From positions 1-41,511 of the IMG/VR virus record IMGVR_UViG_3300047444_000798: 41,511 nucleotides of DNA, one strand, 5' to 3'. The notes under the pieces are model-generated. The model saw nothing but the letters and a program-made list of their open reading frames with translations, was not told the DNA's origin and made no database searches. Numbering within the stretch: the stretch's first letter is position 1; every line of letters starts with the position of its first letter. Shown piece after piece: positions 23,732 to 30,082 of this stretch. Source of the DNA: a virus. Made by a program: the position numbers and the translations under genes.

Positions 23732-23767
23732 AAACAATCCCGTTGCGCTGCGCAGGGACGTTGAAAC
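23731..23767 (+). CRISPR. Solitary CRISPR-repeat-like unit (no array)
   Basis: A 37-base unit with the layout of a CRISPR direct repeat: AATCCC left arm, a short inner hairpin (TGC / GCA around GCTGC), GGGACG right arm, and the 3' end GTTGAAAC typical of many repeats (TTGAAAC ending gives the 5' handle side). No second copy was seen in the window, so it is not an array. It lies in a non-coding gap between 23632 and 23810. Confidence 0.45.
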
Positions 23768-23809
23768 CAACGGATTTTGAATCAAAGGCTGAAGAGGGAA
23801 GGCTGAAGG

Positions 23810-24229
23810 ATGAAAACGCCCCGCCAAAACACGTCGCTGCCGGCAGCTCCCAAGCTTTCGGCCTATGTGACGCGCGCCCAGTTGCATGCGTTTGTCGACC
23901 GGTATCCGGCCATCCGCGGGGATTGGCCGCAGGAGATGACGGGTCATTTGTATCGAGCCTACCAGCACATCCGCCGGCTGTTGGTGGACAACAACCCGAC
24001 AATCGACTGGATCAAGCTGGAGGGAGGCCGAGCCGGCTGGGAAGCCCTCTCCGAGGCCGTGATGTGGAGCGTGCAAAAGGACGTCAACGCCAACCGACCC
24101 GCCCAGCTCTCGGCTTTCGGCCAGATCATCACGAAGACACTCAGCGACGATTACGAGCCCGCCCGGGACGCCAATGGCGACCAAGAGCGGGAGGCGATCC
24201 ACCAGGCCATTTTATCACTCAAGGAATAA
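23810..24229 (+). CDS. Early-region protein, 139 aa
   Basis: A 139-residue, mostly helical, soluble protein (TRAQLHAFVDRYPAIRGDW; GHLYRAYQHIRRLLVDNN; ALSEAVMWSVQKDVNANR; ATQHAIL-type end). There are no cysteines and no known motif. The leader GGCTGAAGGATGAAAA is shared with the 16217 and 24255 genes. Its last codons contain copy e of the 17-bp motif, which includes the stop codon. Function unknown. Confidence 0.55.
   Translation: MKTPRQNTSLPAAPKLSAYVTRAQLHAFVDRYPAIRGDWPQEMTGHLYRAYQHIRRLLVDNNPTIDWIKLEGGRAGWEALSEAVMWSVQKDVNANRPAQLSAFGQIITKTLSDDYEPARDANGDQEREAIHQAILSLKE
24212..24229 (-). promoter_or_regulatory. Dispersed 17-bp motif, copy e
   Basis: TTATCACTCAAGGAATAA, the reverse form of the motif, at the 3' end of the 23810 gene. 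Nearly identical to copy f before the major capsid gene. Confidence 0.5.
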
Positions 24230-24254
24230 CGACAGAAAGGATGAGGGCTGAACG

Positions 24255-24512
24255 ATGAAGGATGAAAACGAAACCCAAGAACCGCCGCCGCACAAGTGCG
24301 TGGCGGATGAGTGCCAGGTTGAGGTACCGCATCATTTACTGATGTGCCCCTACCACTGGCGACAAGTGCCGCGCTCATTGCAGCGGGACGTCGACCGCAC
24401 GTGGGCGATGGGCCGGGGTGCTGGAAGCAAAGAGCATATCAACGCCTGCAAGGCCGCCGCCAAAGCCGTGAACGCGCCCGAAGCCAGGCCGACGCGAAAG
24501 GAAACGCCGTGA
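24255..24512 (+). CDS. Small zinc-binding protein, 85 aa
   Basis: An 85-residue protein. Residues 14-37 (CVADECQVEVPHHLLMCPYH) show Cys-x4-Cys-x10-Cys-x2-His, a likely zinc site, followed by WRQVPRSLQRDVDRTW. A related site and helix occur in the 31798 gene, so the two are paralogous. Its stop overlaps the GTG of the next gene (GTGA), so they are coupled. Such proteins are common in phage early regions, function unknown. Confidence 0.65.
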   Translation: MKDENETQEPPPHKCVADECQVEVPHHLLMCPYHWRQVPRSLQRDVDRTWAMGRGAGSKEHINACKAAAKAVNAPEARPTRKETP

Positions 24513-24865
24513 AGCGCGACCCCAAGGCGAAACCCTCGACGAAGCTCCCGCTGCCACTGCCCAATGGGACCGCGGGATTGGTGGCCGACATCCTGTCGGA
24601 AAACGGAACGCCCGACGTGATCCGGGACGCCATCAAACGCATTTTGGAATGGTGGGAATCGGGAACGGGAGACATGGCCCCCTGCGTGAATGGGTTCATG
24701 CTGGTCGGACACAATCCCGAAACTCGCCAGGTGCATGTGACTTTCGACCGCGACCGCGTCGGCCATGTTGAGTTGACGCAGCATCAGGCCCTCGAATTGG
24801 CCCGCCTCCTGACCGCGAGAGCCCTGGCGATCAAGACGGCCGGGGGGACTCGTCAACATGGGTGA
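24509..24865 (+). CDS. Early-region protein, 118 aa, GTG start
   Basis: A 118-residue protein starting at GTG 24509, which overlaps the upstream TGA by four bases. It has a basic N-terminus, a helix (GLVADILSENGTPDVIRDAI KRIL region), two strands (FMLVGHNPETRQVHVTFDR) and a C-terminal helix (QHQALELARLLTARALAIK). The next gene overlaps it by 8 bases. No family recognised; a tight overlap chain (24255-25637) implies one transcription unit. Confidence 0.6.
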   Translation: MKRDPKAKPSTKLPLPLPNGTAGLVADILSENGTPDVIRDAIKRILEWWESGTGDMAPCVNGFMLVGHNPETRQVHVTFDRDRVGHVELTQHQALELARLLTARALAIKTAGGTRQHG

Positions 24866-25637
24866 AGCCACCGGAATCGAATGGACGGAACATACCTGGA
24901 ACCCCTGGGTGGGGTGCACGCAGATCAGCCCCGGGTGCGACCAGTGCTACATGTTTTCGGGAATGCGGCGTTTCGGCCGTGACCCCGAAGCCGTCGTGCG
25001 GACGAAGCGCTGGGGAGATCCGCTCAAATGGAGCCGTGAGGCCGCGTCGGCTGGCCGCATCGACCGGGTTTTTACCTGCTCTTGGTCGGATTGGTTTCAC
25101 AAGGCCGCGGACGCATGGAGGGACGAGGCTTGGATGATCGTCGCCTCGTGCCAGAATCTCGATTTCCAGATTCTCACGAAACGCAGTGCACGGATTGCCG
25201 GCCATTTGCCATACGACTGGTATGAGGGGTACCGAAACGTCTGGCTGGGGGTGTCGATCGAAGAGCAAGCCCGCATTTACCGGGTCGACCGACTGGCGCG
25301 AATTCCGGCGGCCGTGCGATTCATTTCCGCGGAACCGCTCCTTGGCCCGTTGGACTTCAAGGGGGCTCTCCAGTGGAACGGCATCCATTGGGTCATTGTC
25401 GGCGGAGAGTCTGGCCACCACGCCAGACCCTGCCGCGAAACCTGGATCCGCGACATCGTCCAGCAATGCGCAGATGCGCGGGTTGCCTGTTTCGTCAAAC
25501 AATTCGGGTCGAACCCGGAACAAGATTTTGGGCCCGATTGCAAGCTGAGATTCATACATCCAAAAGGCGGCGACCCGGACGAATGGCCTGAAGATCTGAG
25601 AGTGCGGGAATTTCCCACGGCCGCGATCGGCCGCTGA
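24858..25637 (+). CDS. DUF5131 / phage Gp37-Gp68 family protein (radical-SAM-like)
   Basis: A 259-residue protein matching the Gp37/Gp68 (DUF5131) family, about the usual length. It opens with the family signature: IEWTEHTWNPWVGC, then C20, C27 and C30 (C-x6-C-x2-CY), a cysteine trio like an iron-sulfur site. Further hallmarks are VFTCSWSDWFH, FQILTKRSARI, the VWLGVSIEEQ strand, FISAEPLLGP, and WVIVGGESGHHARPC near residue 180-195. The fold is radical-SAM-like, but the substrate of the family is not established to my knowledge. Frequent in phages of high-GC hosts. Confidence 0.85.
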   Translation: MGEATGIEWTEHTWNPWVGCTQISPGCDQCYMFSGMRRFGRDPEAVVRTKRWGDPLKWSREAASAGRIDRVFTCSWSDWFHKAADAWRDEAWMIVASCQNLDFQILTKRSARIAGHLPYDWYEGYRNVWLGVSIEEQARIYRVDRLARIPAAVRFISAEPLLGPLDFKGALQWNGIHWVIVGGESGHHARPCRETWIRDIVQQCADARVACFVKQFGSNPEQDFGPDCKLRFIHPKGGDPDEWPEDLRVREFPTAAIGR

Positions 25638-25659
25638 GAGCTATTTGAAGTGGATTCAC

Positions 25660-25680
25660 CCGAGCGAACGGAATGCTCGG
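25660..25680 (+). promoter_or_regulatory. Candidate CsrA-binding hairpin in the csrA leader
   Basis: CCGAGC (25660-25665) pairs with GCTCGG (25675-25680), leaving the loop GAACGGAAT with GGA in it, the classic CsrA target form. A second GGA site is the ribosome-binding sequence GGAGGAG at 25703-25709. Confidence 0.55.
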
Positions 25681-25717
25681 AATTTGTTGTCGATTCTTTC
25701 ACGGAGGAGAAATTCGA

Positions 25718-25951
25718 ATGCTGGTCCTGTCACGAAAACGCGGTGAAAACGTCGTCTGTAACCTGCCAGGCTACGGGGAACTGGTTGTGAGCCTGCTCGA
25801 AATTCGGGCGAACAGCGTCCGCCTCGGATTTGAGGCCGGCCACGATATTGAAATCCTGCGGGAAGAAATCATTGGACGCGAACCGCCGGCCCAACTGGCC
25901 CTGCCGCCGGCCGGCTGCTCCGTCGCCACAGAGGGGGAGAAAGTCCGATGA
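25718..25951 (+). CDS. csrA: CsrA-type translational regulator
   Basis: A 77-residue protein starting at ATG 25718 with GGAGGAG nine bases upstream. The first 50 residues are a clear CsrA: MLVLSRKRGENVVCN, ELVVSLLEIRANSVRLGFEA, then HDIEILREEI containing the conserved Arg that contacts GGA in RNA. The extra 20 residues are Pro-rich. CsrA dimers bind GGA motifs at ribosome-binding sites; a phage copy could redirect host translation or time its own genes. The leader hairpin suggests autoregulation. The stop overlaps a small ORF start (ATGA). Confidence 0.92.
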   Translation: MLVLSRKRGENVVCNLPGYGELVVSLLEIRANSVRLGFEAGHDIEILREEIIGREPPAQLALPPAGCSVATEGEKVR

Positions 25952-26037
25952 TGGACTTGCAAACTGGCACGGCTGCCGGCTCTGCCCAACCTGGCGACTG
26001 TCTCCAGCCGGCCGGGGAGGGGGTCACCTATGGCTGA
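25948..26037 (+). CDS. Possible 29-aa linking ORF
   Basis: ATG 25948 overlaps the csrA stop by four bases; the frame ends at TGA 26035-26037, inside the first codons of the initiator gene (ATG 26030). The 29 residues show no domain. It may only serve translational coupling of csrA to the initiator, or be no gene. Confidence 0.3.
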   Translation: MMDLQTGTAAGSAQPGDCLQPAGEGVTYG

Positions 26038-27190
26038 TCCGACGCCGACACAACCATCGAGACTCCAGCGGGAACTGCCCTTCGGCCGCCGCAAGCTGGC
26101 CCTGCGCAAGTTGGCGACGTCCGAGCACGTCAAGAGCCTGCTGCGGGTGCTCCACGATCATGCCGGGGAAGGGAGCATCTGTTGGCTCTCTCTGCCGACC
26201 CTGTCGCGCGAGATGGGACCGAGTATCCGGACCGTCCAGCGGGCGATCGCCGAGGCCAAGGCCCTGGGCTTCGTGTATGTCGGCCGACGCAACCGGGCTA
26301 CCCACGCGAATGTCTATACCATCCTCTGGTCGCAGATCATTGCGGACGTGTTTGGGGAGGCCGAAGAGACCCAAAACCAGGAAGTTGACACGCCACTCAC
26401 ACGCCACTCACACGCCAACTTGGCGTCTCAACCTGCCGAGTTGACACGCCAACTTGGCGTCTCAACTCACCAGTTGACACGCCACTCACACGCCAAGTTG
26501 GCGTGTGGCATAATAAGGATTGAATCTTCCTTGGAGGAGGAGGTTTTAATAAACAAAGAAAATCCTCCTCCTCCTGAAGTCTCAGCCCACGACTGGAAAT
26601 CGATCGAACGAGCGGTCGCTGCCTTCGGAGTCGCCGATGCCGCTCGAGCCGTGAGAGCCGCGCGGGATCACGGTTGCCAGGGAGCCGAAGTCGCCGCGCT
26701 GATCGAGTTCGCCCGGACTCACCGTGCCGATTGGGATCAACCGGCCGGTGCGCTGTGGTCGCGCCTGAACAACGCCTGGCCTCAGCAGGCGACCAGCGAA
26801 GGTTGGCCCAAGATCTCGAAGGCCCGCGAGACAGCCGCTCGCCAAAACGCCACCCGAGAGGCCGTCGAGCGAAACATGCTGGAGCAACGTCAGTCCAGCG
26901 ACGGGAATATCGCCGGCCTGCTCGCCGAGGCCGTGAAGCAATTGGAATTACGATTCGGCTCAGAACTGGATGCCGTCCCTGTCGCCGGTGCCACCGAGCT
27001 GATCGCCGGATTGCTTGGTGAAACAGGCCGGTTTGCCATCTCGCTCTGGCGCCGGACCGGCTCGAAATGGCCGCCGATCGGGGAGTTGCGCCGCAAACTG
27101 CTGCGCGGGCTGGATCGACGCCAGCAGCAATTGGAATTTGGTCGGCCGCCAGCAACGGCCGCAACAGTCAATGAACCGCGTTTCTTGTGA
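26030..27190 (+). CDS. Replication initiator, lambda-O-like, with internal origin
   Basis: A 386-residue protein. Residues 20-100 are a winged-helix domain (SEHVKSLLRVLHDHAGEGSI; LSREMGPSIRTVQRAIAEAK; LGFVYVGRRNRATHANVY), the usual DNA-binding part of phage and plasmid initiators. Residues 118-165 form a repetitive linker (LTRHSHA twice, LTRQLGV) because the DNA here is a set of palindromic iterons. The C-terminal part (185-386) is helical and may recruit the host helicase. In lambda the origin lies in the same place inside gene O. No helicase or primase gene was recognised, so host enzymes are presumably used. Confidence 0.75.
   Translation: MADPTPTQPSRLQRELPFGRRKLALRKLATSEHVKSLLRVLHDHAGEGSICWLSLPTLSREMGPSIRTVQRAIAEAKALGFVYVGRRNRATHANVYTILWSQIIADVFGEAEETQNQEVDTPLTRHSHANLASQPAELTRQLGVSTHQLTRHSHAKLACGIIRIESSLEEEVLINKENPPPPEVSAHDWKSIERAVAAFGVADAARAVRAARDHGCQGAEVAALIEFARTHRADWDQPAGALWSRLNNAWPQQATSEGWPKISKARETAARQNATREAVERNMLEQRQSSDGNIAGLLAEAVKQLELRFGSELDAVPVAGATELIAGLLGETGRFAISLWRRTGSKWPPIGELRRKLLRGLDRRQQQLEFGRPPATAATVNEPRFL
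26385..26506. other. ori: Origin of replication: iterons inside the initiator gene
   Basis: ACACGCCA occurs six times (26388, 26399, 26410, 26444, 26477, 26488). Three copies form 19-bp near-palindromes with TTGGCGTCT or TTGGCGTGT (26410-26428, 26444-26462, 26488-26506); the last, ACACGCCAAGTTGGCGTGT, is perfect except its centre. TTGACACGCC starts three of the blocks. Confidence 0.75.
26507..26575. other. AT-rich element with inverted repeat beside the iterons
   Basis: Directly after the iterons comes the least GC-rich part of the gene. GGAGGAGGAGG (26533-26543) and CCTCCTCCTCC (26564-26574) form a perfect 11-bp stem around a 20-base loop made almost only of A and T. This fits the unwinding element of an initiator-gene origin. 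Confidence 0.6.
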
Positions 27191-27200
27191 AAGGACTCAG

Positions 27201-27599
27201 ATGGGAAAAGTTCGTGTGTATGTTTGCGAGTTCGACGTTCAAGACTTTTCGCAAGCAATTCGGGCCGTAGCCGAATTGCTGCTGGTGCTGTCTGCCGCGC
27301 CCGAGGGGAGCGCGACAGTCGAACATCATCCAGCGACCGATCTGCCGGCCGAGCCCGCCGCCGCTCCACCCCGGAAGCCAGGCCGCAAGCCTGCCAGACA
27401 GGCCGTCGCTCCCGATCAATCGGGTGCCGATCGTGGTCAGAGAATCGAGAAAATCGCCAAATTCCTGCTGAAGGTCGGCCATGCTGGCTCGGCCGACATC
27501 GCGCGGGCCTGCAATATCCCGATGGGCTCGATCACGTCGCTGCTCAAAGATCCGCGGTTCGAAAAAGATGACGACGGGGATTACCGGGCCGCGTACTGA
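27201..27599 (+). CDS. Protein with C-terminal winged-helix-like domain, 132 aa
   Basis: A 132-residue protein from ATG 27201, 10 bases after the initiator stop. Residues 1-35 form a strand and helix (VRVYVCEFDVQDFSQAIRAV). Residues 40-75 are a Pro/Ala/Lys linker. Residues 80-132 (RIEKIAKFLLKVGHAGSADI, then ARACNIPMGSITSLLKDPRF) look like a winged-helix domain with a final wing. It could assist the initiator or regulate early genes. No family recognised. Confidence 0.6.
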   Translation: MGKVRVYVCEFDVQDFSQAIRAVAELLLVLSAAPEGSATVEHHPATDLPAEPAAAPPRKPGRKPARQAVAPDQSGADRGQRIEKIAKFLLKVGHAGSADIARACNIPMGSITSLLKDPRFEKDDDGDYRAAY

Positions 27600-27608
27600 C
27601 CGCGATTA

Positions 27609-27619
27609 ATTACCAGTTT
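27609..27619 (+). repeat. 11-bp direct repeat flanking the effector gene, left
   Basis: ATTACCAGTTT, repeated exactly at 28699-28709. Confidence 0.6.
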
Positions 27620-27638
27620 TTTTGTCTCCACCTGATTC

Positions 27639-28589
27639 CTACTGCGGCGGAACGATCGCTGGCGACGATTTCCGTTCGAATATGCGTTTTATCCCATCAT
27701 CGAGGGAATCCAACAACTCTGGATAGTCGATCCGTACTCCCCTCTTTGCCATGAGGTTCATAACCTGACTTCTAACGAATTTATATGCACTTGGCGACAT
27801 GCGATCATCGTATTTAATATCATTTTTCTCCAATACGTCGCTCAGAGAACTCTCAAGTAGTTCTGAAAAATTATCGGGTCGTTGTTGTGAGGTTATTAAA
27901 TGGTCTTTGCTATGTTTGTTCCAATTTTTTTGCGTTCCTCGATTCTGAAGTTGGACGAGTGTCGCCTGAATCTCTTCGAGTTGTTTCATTACAAATTGAC
28001 CTTGAGGCAGTTCGGTCGATTCTACCTTTGCGGCCTTGAATTCGCCGAAGTGCCGCAAGAATGGCGAATATTCGTCATTCGCGGCGGCCAGTTCAGAGGT
28101 CGCCGCGGCTTTTTTGCCAAGCAACACTTTAAATTCGTTTATGCGGCCGTATCTCAAGTCACGCGGATATCGCAAATGTTCAATTACCTGCGTGTCGAAA
28201 CTAAATTTCGTCACATTGTCCATCACGATTATGGTCGGCTTGTCGAAGGCCAACCTTATCCCAAGTTCAAACATGACATTCGGATTTCCGCCGCTGACAT
28301 CGCAGACGACTAGAGGATTATCATGAAGATTCTGGACGATTCTTTTCTGAATGACGCTGATTTCGTCCGCGTCGCTGACAAGAGCAACTTCATACCCAAC
28401 CCCCTCCAAGGACTCCGAGAGGATAGACCTGACATCCAGCCAATGAGACTCCGTGTAGTCGCCCATTGCGCTGATCGGCATCACGAGCCCGCATCGCGGC
28501 CTCTTGGCCACCAGGTCCGCCTTTCGTCCCGTGGCCTCTCCCATTGTTGTCGTGTCTCTCGTGGCATCGACCGAACCATTGTCGGACAT
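27639..28589 (-). CDS. TIR/nucleoside-deoxyribosyltransferase-like effector (cargo gene)
   Basis: A 316-residue protein on the minus strand, starting at ATG 28589 with GGAG upstream. Residues 32-135 are an NDT/TIR-like Rossmann domain: LVMPISAMGDYTESHW at the first strand, then CDVSGGNPNVMFELGIR (96-112), whose Asn-Pro-Asn-Val-x-Tyr/Phe-Glu-Leu-Gly motif with E108 is the hallmark of this fold in NAD-cleaving and related immune effectors. Residues 135-316 are helical and may sense a trigger or oligomerise. The gene is visibly richer in A/T than its neighbours, opposite in strand, and bounded by 11-bp repeats. A role in defence against other phages is likely but not shown. Confidence 0.7.
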   Translation of the reverse strand: MSDNGSVDATRDTTTMGEATGRKADLVAKRPRCGLVMPISAMGDYTESHWLDVRSILSESLEGVGYEVALVSDADEISVIQKRIVQNLHDNPLVVCDVSGGNPNVMFELGIRLAFDKPTIIVMDNVTKFSFDTQVIEHLRYPRDLRYGRINEFKVLLGKKAAATSELAAANDEYSPFLRHFGEFKAAKVESTELPQGQFVMKQLEEIQATLVQLQNRGTQKNWNKHSKDHLITSQQRPDNFSELLESSLSDVLEKNDIKYDDRMSPSAYKFVRSQVMNLMAKRGVRIDYPELLDSLDDGIKRIFERKSSPAIVPPQ

Positions 28590-28698
28590 GTGAATTCTCC
28601 AGGATTGATTTGGAACAATTACATTGTGGCGACAAGTTCGACCCGTCGCAACTGACGCAAATTCAAGCGCCCTGGAAAAGTACGGCTGGCAGTGAATC

Positions 28699-28709
28699 AT
28701 TACCAGTTT
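28699..28709 (+). repeat. 11-bp direct repeat flanking the effector gene, right
   Basis: ATTACCAGTTT, same as 27609-27619. It lies upstream of the effector start and before the 28740 gene. Confidence 0.6.
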
Positions 28710-28739
28710 GGAAACCATTTTTTGAAAGGAGTCTGTGAG

Positions 28740-29078
28740 ATGTCTTCTACATATGAGGTCTTGTCATTGGAAACGCTGGCCAAGGTCGATCCGGCCATCG
28801 CGGTGCTGTTCAAACAGCATGTGGAACGCGCGTCGGCCGACTGTATCGACCGGCCTGCCGATTCGAAGAAGAGGTCCGTCACGATGCAATTCGATTTCAC
28901 CCCCGTGTGCGACCAGCAGGGAGAGCTATCCGGGGTCCGGATGCAGGTGCTCGCCAAGACGTCGATCCCCAATTTCGTGACGAACCTGCACGAAATGACC
29001 GCCACCAAACGGGGTGTGAAATTCGTCCCCAAACACACCGACATCGGGAATCTGCAAGAGGACGAGAGCGACAAGTAG
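28740..29078 (+). CDS. Unknown protein next to the DUF2303-like gene, 112 aa
   Basis: A 112-residue protein from ATG 28740 with AAAGGAG upstream. Residues 8-35 are helical; residues 46-85 form strands (SVTMQFDFTPVCDQQGELSG, then VRMQVLAKTSIP); the end is charged. The alternating beta pattern resembles small phage proteins that regulate or bind nucleases, but no family is recognisable. It is probably co-transcribed with the 29144 gene. Confidence 0.6.
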   Translation: MSSTYEVLSLETLAKVDPAIAVLFKQHVERASADCIDRPADSKKRSVTMQFDFTPVCDQQGELSGVRMQVLAKTSIPNFVTNLHEMTATKRGVKFVPKHTDIGNLQEDESDK

Positions 29079-29143
29079 ACGTTGCGCCAACGAGCGCAGG
29101 TTATTCCCCATTTTATCCCGATTGAGATTCGGAGAATCGAACC

Positions 29144-30004
29144 ATGATGTTACGAGAGAAGGAAACGCTGGAACTCATCCAGAAAACCGCGGTGGAAGCC
29201 GCCAGCTCGGTGGGGAAAGCCCACGTGCTGGAACTGCCAGGTGATCAATTTGCGGTTATCACCCAAGAGGGTGTCTCAGCAGCCCAGCCGGTGCCCCCGA
29301 AGGCCCGCAGCCACAAGCTGAACTCGATCGACTATGCCATCCGGTTCGCCCAGCATCACAGCCGCCAGGGAGGTCCTGTGGCCGGCCTGCTTCCCGGTCC
29401 CGCAGCCGCGGCGCCGGCTGCCGATGCCCCGGCCGAGCTGCCGACGCCGGAGCCGACAGCCGTTGTGGTGTGGTATGGAATCGACAAGATCGTCGTCATG
29501 CTGGATGACGCCACGCGCCGCGACGTGGCGAGCTGCCCGCTCGAGTTCGACCCGACATTCTTGCTGCTACAAAAATCCCACAACCAAAAGTATTGCCAAG
29601 TAGAGTTCCGCCGGTTGCTCAGGATCGACCTCGCGACGGCCCGCCGCGACGACGAGCTGCTGAGATGGGTGTCGTCGATGGCGTTCGACAACCAATCGAA
29701 AACCGGAGCGACGATCACGAATTCGAAAACCTCGCTCGGCAAAGCGGTCTTGGAAGCCGCCATGTCTGAGCTGGGGGAGTGCCCCGACACGATCACGCTG
29801 GACGTGTGCGTGCTGACCGATCCGAGTATGCGGAATTTCCGCCAACCGATCACCTGTGCGGTGGAGATTTTGGCGAACGAGTGCGCGTTTCGCCTGGTGC
29901 CATTGCCCAACGAGATCAACCGAGCCATCAACGATCAGTTGGCCGCGATCGGTGAGCGGCTGCACCACGATCTTGCCTGCCCGGTATTTCAGGGGACGCC
30001 GTAG
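29144..30004 (+). CDS. DUF2303 / YfdQ-like phage protein
   Basis: A 286-residue protein. After an N-terminal domain (1-75) and a Pro/Ala linker (85-105) comes a beta-rich core: AVVVWYGIDKIVVMLDDATR near 106-125, EFDPTFLLLQKSHNQKY, then the FRRLLRIDLATARRD helix. This order (linker, VVVWY-like strand, F-x-RLL helix) resembles the DUF2303/YfdQ family of phage proteins, which have no proven function. A hairpin right after the stop would end its transcript. Confidence 0.55.
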   Translation: MMLREKETLELIQKTAVEAASSVGKAHVLELPGDQFAVITQEGVSAAQPVPPKARSHKLNSIDYAIRFAQHHSRQGGPVAGLLPGPAAAAPAADAPAELPTPEPTAVVVWYGIDKIVVMLDDATRRDVASCPLEFDPTFLLLQKSHNQKYCQVEFRRLLRIDLATARRDDELLRWVSSMAFDNQSKTGATITNSKTSLGKAVLEAAMSELGECPDTITLDVCVLTDPSMRNFRQPITCAVEILANECAFRLVPLPNEINRAINDQLAAIGERLHHDLACPVFQGTP

Positions 30005-30017
30005 GAGACGTGTCGCC

Positions 30018-30055
30018 CATGGGACAACGTGGCGTTGTCCCATGATTTGTCTTTT
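30018..30055 (+). terminator. Intrinsic terminator after the DUF2303-like gene
   Basis: CATGGGACAAC (30018-30028) and GTTGTCCCATG (30034-30044) form a perfect 11-bp stem with a 5-base loop, followed by ATTTGTCTTTT. Confidence 0.7.
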
Positions 30056-30082
30056 CTTCAACCCAAACGTAAGGAGCCAGTC

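Noticed and set aside
23640-23810. A true CRISPR array
   Set aside because: Only one repeat-like unit is present, with no second copy at spacer distance and no cas gene.
23662-24258. 198-codon + frame covering the CRISPR-like unit
   Set aside because: It runs through hairpins and repeats and is out of frame with the better-supported 23810 gene.
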